A stretch of 64,000 nt of DNA, from the NCBI GenBank assembly GCA_007128315.1, contig SKXQ01000054.1, positions 1 through 64,000 on the forward strand. Reading direction: 5' to 3'. The notes below the pieces were generated by a model. It had not been told where the DNA came from. It worked only from the letters and a program-made list of their open reading frames with translations, and searched no databases. Below are positions 55,931 through 64,000 of the stretch, piece after piece. A program made the position numbers and the translations under genes. This stretch comes from Spirochaetaceae bacterium (GTDB taxonomy: Bacteria; Spirochaetota; Spirochaetia; DSM-27196; SKKC01). The stretch's first letter is position 1. The number at the start of each line of letters is the position of its first letter.

Positions 55931-57179
55931 CCGCTTCCGGCCCTTCGTTCTCGCTGTCCTGTTTACAACGATTCTTGGCGGCTGCGCGGACGATCCGATC
56001 TCCAGTGTGCGCATCTGGACGGATATGCCCGGGATTCTCGACTACGCAATCCTGTTCAACCAGCAGCAGGATACCTATACCGTCGAGGTCGAGTCGCGCA
56101 GACATCTTCTCAGCGCCCTGCAGGACAGCGATGCCACACCGGATCTTGTCATCGGGAGACATCTGAATCAGGCCGCAGCCGAGGATCTTTTCGGCGAGAT
56201 CGGATCAGTCGTCGCCGCTTCCGGGGGACCACAGCAGTTCTATCCCGGTTTTCTCGCCATGGGACGATTTGGCAACGTACAACGCCTGCTCCCGGTGTCG
56301 TTTGATCTGCCTGCGGTCGTGTTTACCGACGCCATCGCACCTGACCCCGGGTTCCGACTGTATCTGGAGCTGGATGAAATTCGGGACGCGGCTGCTGCCT
56401 TTAACGAACCGGGCGCTGCCGGAACAGGACGCATGGGATACTCGCCACTGTGGGACGATGCGTTCACCCAGGTGCTTTCAGATGCCTACCGGGTCGCGTT
56501 TCGTCAGGGCCCCGGCGGTGGAATACTCTGGAGCAGTGAACCCCTCCGGAATGCACTTTCGTTCGCCGGTGAATGGGTCTTCGAACTGAACGAAGGAACC
56601 GAACGTTCGGATGACTTTCGCAGACGTTACCTGACACGACCGCGCGTTGATCTTGTGAACGACGGTCGCATAGGCTTCGCGTTTACCACCGGACAGGACT
56701 TTTTCGGAAGCAGCAACGCCGAACGTCCGAACCTGAGTCTGAGATGGGTTGCGCGTGACGGCGTCATCGCCGTCCCCGACTCCCTTGTCATGGCGGGAGT
56801 TCCCGAACGTGCGCGTAACAGTGCCGGCGCCCGGGCGTTTATGCGCTGGCTGCTGAACGGCGAAACACAGCGCGAACTGCTCGAGTCGGCCGCCGTGTCG
56901 GATTACGGTTCACCTGGTATTGCAGGCGGATTCAGCTCCATCGTCAGAATCAACGAACGCGACCTGCTCGAACTGCATCCCGGCCTGCTCGGTCGCATAC
57001 CGCCGGCATCCATGCTCCGATGGCCTGCCAGATTTCCGCAAATGTGGCCGAGAATGCGCGATGAGGCGGTTATCCCATGGATGCAGGAGCAGATCCGCCT
57101 CGGTGAATACACCGGATCGCCGGAAAACCGCATACAGACCTGGCTCAGACAGCAGGAACGACCATCCCGGCGCAATTAG
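55893..57179 (+). CDS. ABC transporter extracellular solute-binding lipoprotein
   Basis: lipobox FTTILGGCAD; SBP-like fold motifs (VRIWTDMPGILDYAILFNQQQDTYTVEVE; RNSAGARAFMRWLLNGETQRELLE). Confidence 0.75.
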   Translation: MLLKRFRKNRRTDRFRPFVLAVLFTTILGGCADDPISSVRIWTDMPGILDYAILFNQQQDTYTVEVESRRHLLSALQDSDATPDLVIGRHLNQAAAEDLFGEIGSVVAASGGPQQFYPGFLAMGRFGNVQRLLPVSFDLPAVVFTDAIAPDPGFRLYLELDEIRDAAAAFNEPGAAGTGRMGYSPLWDDAFTQVLSDAYRVAFRQGPGGGILWSSEPLRNALSFAGEWVFELNEGTERSDDFRRRYLTRPRVDLVNDGRIGFAFTTGQDFFGSSNAERPNLSLRWVARDGVIAVPDSLVMAGVPERARNSAGARAFMRWLLNGETQRELLESAAVSDYGSPGIAGGFSSIVRINERDLLELHPGLLGRIPPASMLRWPARFPQMWPRMRDEAVIPWMQEQIRLGEYTGSPENRIQTWLRQQERPSRRN

Positions 57180-57200
57180 CCTCTATCGGGCTAAATTTCG

Positions 57201-57229
57201 TTGACATCGAGATATATAGCATTTACCAT
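57201..57229 (+). promoter_or_regulatory. promoter of the MalK/UgpC-like gene
   Basis: TTGACA, 17-nt spacer, TACCAT. Confidence 0.6.
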
Positions 57230-57265
57230 CGGAAATACTAATATAAAGCCGAATGGGGGTATTCC

Positions 57266-58387
57266 ATGGCAAACGTTGAGTTGAAGAACATCAACAAAAT
57301 TTATGAAGGTAATGTTCAGGCGGTTAAAGACGCGAATATTACCGTTAAGGACAAGGAATTTGTCGTTCTCGTCGGTCCGTCAGGTTGCGGCAAGACGACT
57401 ACGCTTCGAATGGTTGCGGGTCTCGAAGACATAACTTCGGGCGAGCTCATCATCGACGGCAAACTCGTGAACGACGTTCCGCCGAAAGACCGCGACATCG
57501 CAATGGTCTTTCAGAACTACGCACTGTATCCGCACATGAGCGTATACGACAACATGGCTTTCGGTCTGAAGATCCGCAAGTTCTCCAAGGACGAGATCAA
57601 AAAGCGTGTTGACGAAGCTGCCCGCATTCTTGACATCGAGCAGCTTCTTGAGCGCAAGCCCAAGGCACTCAGTGGTGGTCAGCGCCAGCGCGTTGCGGTC
57701 GGACGAGCCATAGTCCGAAAGCCGAAAGTCTTCCTTTTCGACGAGCCGCTGTCAAACCTCGACGCAAAGCTTCGTGTACAGATGCGAGCCGAGATCTCGA
57801 GCCTTCATAACCGTCTGCAGGCGACCATGCTCTATGTCACGCACGACCAGGTCGAAGCCATGACCATGGGTGACAAGATTGTCGTCATGAAGGACGGCCT
57901 TATTCAGCAGATCGGCGACCCGCTGACGCTGTACAACAATCCGGTCAACCGCTTCGTGGCAGGATTTATCGGATCACCTCCGATGAACTTCATGAGCGTG
58001 AAGATCACCGAAGAAGGCGGCAAGACCTGGATCGACGAAGGTAACTTCAAGATGATGATTCAGGGCGACCTCGCAAGCATTGCCAAGGACTACATTGGCA
58101 AGGACCTCATCTTCGGTATCCGACCTGAGGATGTGAAGTACGACGAGAAAGCCAAGGACGGCACGTACATCCCGGCCACGGTCGAAGTCGTTGAGCCGCT
58201 TGGTGCAGAGACGCATCTCTTCCTGAATACCGGCAATCACAACTTCGTAGGCCGCGTCGAGCCTGCGATCATTCTGTCCGTCGGCGACCAGGGTAAGTTC
58301 GTCCCGGATTTCTCCAAGGTGACCTTCTTCGATCCGGAAACCGAACAGAGCCTCCGTGCAGTCGCAGAGATTCCGGTAACGATCTGA
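57266..58387 (+). CDS. sugar ABC transporter ATPase (UgpC/MalK/MsmK family)
   Basis: [110 protein letters not shown]. Confidence 0.96.
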   Translation: MANVELKNINKIYEGNVQAVKDANITVKDKEFVVLVGPSGCGKTTTLRMVAGLEDITSGELIIDGKLVNDVPPKDRDIAMVFQNYALYPHMSVYDNMAFGLKIRKFSKDEIKKRVDEAARILDIEQLLERKPKALSGGQRQRVAVGRAIVRKPKVFLFDEPLSNLDAKLRVQMRAEISSLHNRLQATMLYVTHDQVEAMTMGDKIVVMKDGLIQQIGDPLTLYNNPVNRFVAGFIGSPPMNFMSVKITEEGGKTWIDEGNFKMMIQGDLASIAKDYIGKDLIFGIRPEDVKYDEKAKDGTYIPATVEVVEPLGAETHLFLNTGNHNFVGRVEPAIILSVGDQGKFVPDFSKVTFFDPETEQSLRAVAEIPVTI

Positions 58388-58419
58388 TTCAGATCGCTCC
58401 GCATCGATATTCGAGACAG

Positions 58420-58450
58420 GCCGACCCCTTCCAGGGGGTCGGCTTTTTTT
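58420..58450 (+). terminator. intrinsic terminator after the UgpC-like gene
   Basis: GCCGACCCC-TTCCA-GGGGGTCGGC followed by seven T. Confidence 0.93.
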
Positions 58451-58515
58451 GTGTCAGCTTGGAGTGATTGGACAGATTGCGAAGACTACCCGATCACCGT
58501 ATACTCTAGCCCTCT

Positions 58516-60312
58516 ATGGCATCCTTCAGTTTCGATTTCCGGGAACAGATACAGGCGGCGCTTCAGGAACTTATTGTGCAGTCCGAAAGCTCGTATCTCA
58601 AAATCGGGCACGATTTTCCGCGACTTCTGAAGGAAATGGATCTCGGGCTCGCGGGCAGCAGCGAGATTACGACTGCGCTGAAAGGCGAAAACGGTTGTGG
58701 TGAAACAACGGCTCGTGAATGCCTGAAGCGTGCGATCACGGACGTGAGAGAACTTATACAGGACGCCTCCACCGGTTTCGGTGAAATGAGAACAAAAGAC
58801 CAGGAGAGCTTCGCACAGCTGCACGACGCCCTGGAACGTCTGAAGAGTCTCGACAGCAACATACACGAAATCAAGGAAGACTCGATCGAGATGGAGATCA
58901 TCTCCATCAACGCGATGACTGCGAGCATCAAGGCCGGAACCGCAGGGAAGGCGTTCTCGTTCATTACAGAGGAGCTCAAGCGCCTCGCAGAACGAACGAT
59001 CGCACTGAGCGAGGAAATTAACGAACGCGGGCGGCACCTCCGCAGCGTTTTCGAGGCTTATCGCAGCAACATGGAGCAATCCGCCCTGAAGCAGGAAGCT
59101 GTCTTCAGCACCGCCGGTGACCGGCTCGAGGAGAGCTTTTCATCGCTGCAGACCGGGATCGGACAGGTGGTTACGCAACTCGGGGACATCAGTGCCGGTT
59201 CCACCGCGGTCAGGAAACCGCTGCAACGCATCATGGAAGAAGTACAGTTGCACGACATAATCAAGCAGTCCATCGATCACGTACTGATCTCCCTGCGGGA
59301 ACTTACCGACATTACCACCCTCACCAGCGACGAGGCTGCGTTAGACGAGCTCACGTTCTTCATGCAGCTTCCTGACCTGTGCAACGACATTCTGACCGAC
59401 GTCCGCGCGAAGCTGCTTGAAAGCGTCTCGGTGTTCCGACAGGAGTCTCACCGCGCGACGCAGATCATCGAGAACACCGAGAAGGAACGCAGCGCGTACG
59501 TGCACAGATTTCTCGACCAGAACTCACGTGACGAGGGCTCGGTACAGCACCTCTACGACCTGGCGCTCCGGAGGCTGCAACATCTGGTAGAAGACCTCGA
59601 AGCCAGTCTCAGCGAGAAGCGGCGGGTCGCTGAGCGTTCAAAAGTCCTGACCAAAGACGTTCTGCGACTGTCGGAGGGCTTTCGCACCTTCCGCGTACTA
59701 CTGAACCGGTTTCGCAGCGTGGACATTCACAGCCGCATCGAAGTCGCGAAACAGAGCGTTCTTCAGAACATGAGTTCCACCGTGGACGAAATGACTACGC
59801 TGATCTCGAGGATAGAGGCCGACGTGCAGAACGGCGTAGACACGACCTCCTCGTTCATGGGGGTCGCGGAAAAGGTTCTCGGTGATTTCGGCGAAATTCT
59901 GACCGAAGAATCACACATGGTCCATGTGTTCGCAAGCCGGATCCGGGTCTGCTACGAGCGCTTTCAGGACGCGCGCAGACTTCTCATGCAGAGCGTGAGC
60001 GACTACGAAGTGTTCACCAATGATTTTCTCTCGCTCTTCGAAGAGTCAAAACGGGACTACACGAAACTGGAATCTCTCGCAGAGGAGATTGAACGCGTGC
60101 GCAGTTCGCTGTTGAGCATCCGCGATCAGGCCGCCTCCGAACGAAAACGCATCCTGCAGCGAAATGGCCTCGTGGAATGGCACATTGAGAGCGAACGCCT
60201 GCAGTCGATCATCGAACGATTTACTATATTTACCCATAAGGAAACCGCCGGGAAACTCGCGGGGCTTGAAATTGAAGAAGGAATCGGTTCGGGAGATATT
60301 ACGTTTTTCTAG
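58516..60312 (+). CDS. soluble MCP-like signalling protein
   Basis: 598 aa, no TM segment; IKEDSIEMEIISINAMTASIKAGTAGKAFSFITEELKRLAERTIALSEEI resembles the MCP hairpin tip; long coiled coils. Confidence 0.7.
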   Translation: MASFSFDFREQIQAALQELIVQSESSYLKIGHDFPRLLKEMDLGLAGSSEITTALKGENGCGETTARECLKRAITDVRELIQDASTGFGEMRTKDQESFAQLHDALERLKSLDSNIHEIKEDSIEMEIISINAMTASIKAGTAGKAFSFITEELKRLAERTIALSEEINERGRHLRSVFEAYRSNMEQSALKQEAVFSTAGDRLEESFSSLQTGIGQVVTQLGDISAGSTAVRKPLQRIMEEVQLHDIIKQSIDHVLISLRELTDITTLTSDEAALDELTFFMQLPDLCNDILTDVRAKLLESVSVFRQESHRATQIIENTEKERSAYVHRFLDQNSRDEGSVQHLYDLALRRLQHLVEDLEASLSEKRRVAERSKVLTKDVLRLSEGFRTFRVLLNRFRSVDIHSRIEVAKQSVLQNMSSTVDEMTTLISRIEADVQNGVDTTSSFMGVAEKVLGDFGEILTEESHMVHVFASRIRVCYERFQDARRLLMQSVSDYEVFTNDFLSLFEESKRDYTKLESLAEEIERVRSSLLSIRDQAASERKRILQRNGLVEWHIESERLQSIIERFTIFTHKETAGKLAGLEIEEGIGSGDITFF

Positions 60313-60335
60313 ATCCGTGACAGGTACAACTGCCC

Positions 60336-60926
60336 GTGTTCACACACCTCCACTCGAAGTTCGGCAAACGCATGATCACGATACATCCGGGGGAGTTCCA
60401 TGTATCGGGTGATGACGAAATCATAGCCACGGTTCTCGGCAGCTGCATTGCGGTCGCTATGTACGATCGCATCGCGGGGTACGGCGGACTGAACCACTTC
60501 ATGCTGCCGGGTAATCTCGACCGCCCGGACAACTATCTCAGCGGCAGCGGCAAGTACGGCATGTTTGCGATGGAACTTCTGATCAACGGGCTTCTGAAAG
60601 CCGGGTGTGACAGGAAACGCCTTCGGGCAAAGGTCTTCGGCGGAGGTTCGGTCCTTCGTTCAAAACCGGCAACCAACGGCCTCACGATCCCTCAAAGCAA
60701 CATCGACTTCGCCCTCGGCTTCCTGAAAGCCGAGGGTATACAGATCGAATCGCAGGATGTCGGTGGCACGACCGCACGAAAGGTCCTTTTCTTTCCGAAA
60801 ACGACGAAGATCCTTTTGAAGCGTTTCGCAGGCTCGGTGAAAACCGAAGTCGAACACGAGGAAGAACAGTACCTCGCCAAACTGCAGACGATACGCCCGA
60901 AGCAGGAAGATGTAACGCTGTTCTAG
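60336..60926 (+). CDS. cheD: chemoreceptor glutamine deamidase CheD
   Basis: IIATVLGSCIAVAMYDRIAGYGGLNHFMLPG, VFGGGSVL, DVGGTTARKVLFFPKT. Confidence 0.95.
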   Translation: MFTHLHSKFGKRMITIHPGEFHVSGDDEIIATVLGSCIAVAMYDRIAGYGGLNHFMLPGNLDRPDNYLSGSGKYGMFAMELLINGLLKAGCDRKRLRAKVFGGGSVLRSKPATNGLTIPQSNIDFALGFLKAEGIQIESQDVGGTTARKVLFFPKTTKILLKRFAGSVKTEVEHEEEQYLAKLQTIRPKQEDVTLF

Positions 60927-61924
60927 TCGGACACGTCGTAATCAGCCTCAGCGGACAGGCCGGAAATTCGCGCCTGCCAGGCGAGCTCGGAGAAACGTTC
61001 GACGAACACCCCGAGACTGTCGGCTATCGATTTCTCGCGCGCATTTCCACCTGCACGCGACGGACGGGCCGGGACTCGCCGCATGAGGGCATTTCGAAGC
61101 GATCCGGCTCCCTCGAGGGCATAGTACAGCGGAATCAGTCTGTACGCCGCTTTGAGAGCCGGTCTGAGCTCTTCGGCACCGAAGCCGGTGAGTTCGTCGA
61201 CAGGCAGGCCGCCACGGTCGCGTTCAAACGCGTCGTCAAAGCTATCCCTGTTCCGCCGTGCCGTGTAATACAAGGTCGTGAACGTTTCAAGATCGCGCCG
61301 AAGCTGTTCCTGCAGCGCTGCCCTGTCCGGAACGCCCGGGTCGAAGCCCGGTCCCCGAAAGTGTTCATCCACGGGTATCGAGACAAAGAGAGCGTGTTCG
61401 ACATCGTACTGAAGCGCCCGCCTGGGGGTGGCAAACTGCGCGGGCGCCGCCCCGTCGGCGCGGGATTCACGCACCGCGAAGGCTATTCCCTCGGAGACGG
61501 TTACGTGCACCCCATGGGCGTGGCTCAGCCGTATCTCTCCGGACGTCGCTGTAACATCGACCGTCAGGTCAGCCGCCCTGATCGAGAAGTCCGGCTCCGT
61601 CCCGGTTGAACGTGCGTCGAACGCGACCGAGCCGGAGAGAAGCCGCAGCGCGAGAACATCATCATCTACCTGTTCGATTAGAAGCAGTGAGTCGGGCGAC
61701 AGGTGTATGAAGGTCCTCCCGTGGCGAAGCTGCAGGGTGCTACCGCTTCCAATGAGGTCGTAGGGCAGAAGCTCCATGCCGTCGGAGCGGTCCTGCAGCC
61801 AGGGCCGAGCCTCCCGGAGCAGCACCAGATCCCGGTCGGCATCGTACAGGTCGAGCGCCGGAATTGAGACTGCCAGCAGAGTCAACAGGAGTATGGCGGT
61901 TCGGAGCGAACGGGAACGGTACAC
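60923..61924 (-). CDS. FecR-like-domain secreted/membrane protein, unknown function
   Basis: probable GTG start, signal/TM VYRSRSLRTAILLLTLLAVSIPALDL; GSTLQLRHGRTFIHLSPDSLLLIE...LLSGSVAFDARS...FSIRAADLTVDVTATSGEIRL resembles FecR-type beta repeats. Confidence 0.55.
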   Translation of the reverse strand: MYRSRSLRTAILLLTLLAVSIPALDLYDADRDLVLLREARPWLQDRSDGMELLPYDLIGSGSTLQLRHGRTFIHLSPDSLLLIEQVDDDVLALRLLSGSVAFDARSTGTEPDFSIRAADLTVDVTATSGEIRLSHAHGVHVTVSEGIAFAVRESRADGAAPAQFATPRRALQYDVEHALFVSIPVDEHFRGPGFDPGVPDRAALQEQLRRDLETFTTLYYTARRNRDSFDDAFERDRGGLPVDELTGFGAEELRPALKAAYRLIPLYYALEGAGSLRNALMRRVPARPSRAGGNAREKSIADSLGVFVERFSELAWQARISGLSAEADYDVSD

Positions 61925-61951
61925 ATAAACAGAATCGGAGCGAACAGGCGT

Positions 61952-61981
61952 CTGCTTGAGTCGGCTTGAGTCTGCTCGAGT
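61952..61981. repeat. three tandem 10-bp repeats upstream of hom
   Basis: CTGCTTGAGT CGGCTTGAGT CTGCTCGAGT, immediately 5' of the putative -35 TTGACG. Confidence 0.6.
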
Positions 61982-61985
61982 TTGG

Positions 61986-62014
61986 TTGACGCGGCGCCAA
62001 CGCCCCAGTAGCAT
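61986..62014 (+). promoter_or_regulatory. putative promoter of hom
   Basis: TTGACG, 17-nt spacer, TAGCAT; ATG at 62024. Confidence 0.55.
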
Positions 62015-62023
62015 TCGAAGCCT

Positions 62024-63340
62024 ATGAAGAAGCTCGAGGCAGGCGTCCTTGTAGTGGGGTGTGGAACGGTTGGCGGCGCAACCGTGGAGGCCCTGCTCGG
62101 ACAAACCGACATAATACAGGCACGAAGCGGTGTATCGCTTCGCCTTACCGGTATCGTAAGCCGCACCTTCGCATCGGCGCGGCGGCATGGATTCCCCGAA
62201 ACGCTGTTCCGCGAAAGCCTTGAATCCGCTCTCGAAGACCCCGACACGGACATCGTTGTCGAGACCGTCGGCGGTGTCGAAACCGGTGAAGCGATTATCC
62301 GCGCCGCGATTGCCGCCGGAAAGCACGTTGTCACCGCGAACAAGGCGCTGATAGCCGAGCGGGGAACGCAGCTATTCGAAACAGCACGGAAGGCCGGTGT
62401 GACGATAGCATTCGAAGCCTCCTGCGCCGGTGGCATTCCCATCGTCAGAAGTCTGTACGACGGACTTACGGCAAACCGCATTGATGCCCTGTTCGGTATC
62501 GTCAACGGCACGAGCAACTACATACTCAGCCGCATGGTTCAGGAAGGATCGAGTTACCGGGAGGCGCTCGCCGAGGCACAGCGGGAGGGCTACGCGGAAG
62601 CAGACCCGACCCTCGACGTGGACGGAACCGACAGCGTCCACAAGCTCGCCATTCTATCGCGGCTCGCATTCGGTGTGGCCTGCCACCCGGACGACATTCC
62701 GACGGTGGGTATAGACAGCCTGAACAGCGAAGATATCGCACACGCAGCGCGCCTCGGGTACGTGGTGAAACTTCTCGCGGTCGCACAACGCCACGACAAC
62801 GGTGTGAGCCTCTTTGTCCGGCCTGCGTTCATCTCACGCGAACATCCCCTTGCCTGGGTCTCAGGTCCGTTCAACGCGGTCAGTGTCTACGGAACGGTCA
62901 CCGGCCACACCATGTACTACGGCCGTGGAGCTGGCGGCGCCCCGACGGCGGGGAGCATAATCGCGGATCTTGTGTCCATTGCCCGCGGAAGCTACGCCCC
63001 CGTTTTCGAACACTCCTGCGCCTGGGACCAGCACGATGCCGTGGCGGTCGTTCCGGCCAGCCGGCTCGCGCACCGCTACTATCTCAGAATGCTCGTGGAC
63101 GATACGCCAGGGACACTCGCGCGCATCACGAGGATACTCTCTGACCACGAGATATCCATAGCGAGTGTCATGCAGGCAGAGTCGGATGAGAGTACACCTC
63201 CGAAGCCGGTGCAGGTTGTCATAACGCTGCACCGCACCGAGGAATCCAAACTGAGTGCTCCCCTGGAAAAAATTACGGCACTTGACGCGGTCAAACAGGG
63301 ACCGGCTCCGATCACGATTATTGACGAACACCCTGAATAA
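62024..63340 (+). CDS. hom: homoserine dehydrogenase
   Basis: VLVVGCGTVGGATVEALL, VTANKALIAERG, FEASCAGGIPIVRSLYDGLTANRIDALFGIVNGTSNYILSRM, EADPTLDVDGTDSVHKLAIL; C-terminal ACT domain. Confidence 0.96.
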   Translation: MKKLEAGVLVVGCGTVGGATVEALLGQTDIIQARSGVSLRLTGIVSRTFASARRHGFPETLFRESLESALEDPDTDIVVETVGGVETGEAIIRAAIAAGKHVVTANKALIAERGTQLFETARKAGVTIAFEASCAGGIPIVRSLYDGLTANRIDALFGIVNGTSNYILSRMVQEGSSYREALAEAQREGYAEADPTLDVDGTDSVHKLAILSRLAFGVACHPDDIPTVGIDSLNSEDIAHAARLGYVVKLLAVAQRHDNGVSLFVRPAFISREHPLAWVSGPFNAVSVYGTVTGHTMYYGRGAGGAPTAGSIIADLVSIARGSYAPVFEHSCAWDQHDAVAVVPASRLAHRYYLRMLVDDTPGTLARITRILSDHEISIASVMQAESDESTPPKPVQVVITLHRTEESKLSAPLEKITALDAVKQGPAPITIIDEHPE

Positions 63341-63426
63341 GCCACATACCGGAACAAGTACACCGGTTCGGGTGCACAGATACGTATCTGGTCTGATACA
63401 CTGGGCTTGAGGTATAGTACTGCAGT

Positions 63427-63900
63427 ATGAACACACGGAACGCACGACGGACTGCCCTTGCGTGGGTAATGGTATTTTTCATCTTTGGATGTGCAACCGT
63501 TCCAACGGATATTCCCGAGGATCTCACCGCACCTGAGCTTTTTCAGAGAGCCCAGGAGGCGGTCGATCAGAGCAACTTCCGCGCGGCCGACGTATACTAC
63601 CAGACAGCACTGGACCGGTTCGGAGACAGTCCCGAGGTTGCGGTCGTCGCCGAGTACGAGCTCGGATTCCTGCGCTATCGACAGGGAGACCTCGAAGGTG
63701 CGCGACCATTCTTTGAAGCGGTCCTGCGACGCTACGAGGAGTCCGGCCAGGCTCGGGCGCAGCTTCCGCCCTGGCCTCCCGTATTGTCGCAGCGCTTTCT
63801 TGATCGCATCGAGGCAGGCGAAGGCCCTGACTTTGATCCGCCACCGGGGGGCTCCGAGCCGCCTTCGGCCGCTCCGGGCGCCTCGCCGAATCTTCCATGA
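63427..63900 (+). CDS. TPR-like lipoprotein
   Basis: lipobox VFFIFGCAT; FQRAQEAVDQSNFRAADVYYQTALDRFGDSPEV...YELGFLRYRQGDLEGARPFFEAVLRRYEE. Confidence 0.75.
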   Translation: MNTRNARRTALAWVMVFFIFGCATVPTDIPEDLTAPELFQRAQEAVDQSNFRAADVYYQTALDRFGDSPEVAVVAEYELGFLRYRQGDLEGARPFFEAVLRRYEESGQARAQLPPWPPVLSQRFLDRIEAGEGPDFDPPPGGSEPPSAAPGASPNLP

Positions 63901-63944
63901 CCTGAAAGTCCTTATCGCTGGCGGTCCGGTGGTAACAGAATGGT

Positions 63945-64000
63945 ATGTATTCTCACCTCGTGCTCGACTGCGGCAATTGCCACGCTCTCGAAGGTGATAT
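63945..64000 (+). CDS. start of a CDS truncated by the window end
   Basis: MYSHLVLDCGNCHALEGD...; only 18 codons visible. Confidence 0.3.
   Translation, partial: MYSHLVLDCGNCHALEGD

Noticed and set aside
61951-61991. Possible CRISPR or phase-variable repeat
   Set aside because: Units are only 10 bp with no spacers and imperfect identity; better explained as regulatory sites

Overview
This 64-kb, GC-rich, gene-dense chromosomal window looks like a free-living Spirochaetaceae-type spirochaete. That assignment is inferred from gene content: a DUF5312-like protein, CheD next to a soluble MCP-like protein, SecDF/YajC, and a CrtY/CruF-type carotenoid pair. I saw no rRNA, tRNA, CRISPR array or transposase. 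Recognisable blocks are: beta-mannosidase/HAD/CDP-alcohol transferase; M32 carboxypeptidase and thrS with a T-box leader; ldhA, glgX, secF-secD-yajC and groEL; two hybrid sensor kinases; birA; argR-argC-argB-argD-argG; pgi; a ParA/MinD-like ATPase; serC; a four-gene Dpp/Opp-type ABC operon with a fused double permease and no solute-binding protein; cdd; a PTS EIIA-(PK-like)-diadenylate-cyclase-like fusion convergent with an MBL-fold/double-cNMP-binding protein; a promoter- and terminator-bounded structured RNA candidate; a PPP-like phosphatase with altered motifs; carotenoid genes; galE; hflX; ogt; an orphan SBP/MalK pair; an MCP-like protein with cheD; and hom. The most interesting signals are: (1) the EIIA-DAC fusion beside a cyclic-nucleotide-binding MBL protein; (2) a ~260-nt structured small RNA candidate at 45.77-46.03 kb; (3) the ABC operon whose SBP is apparently replaced by a membrane-anchored protein; (4) a 25-bp palindrome at the expected operator position of a CIRCE-less groEL; (5) the thrS T-box outside its usual phyla; (6) a recurring leaderless promoter geometry. 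All calls come from reading the sequence and supplied ORFs; no database search was run.
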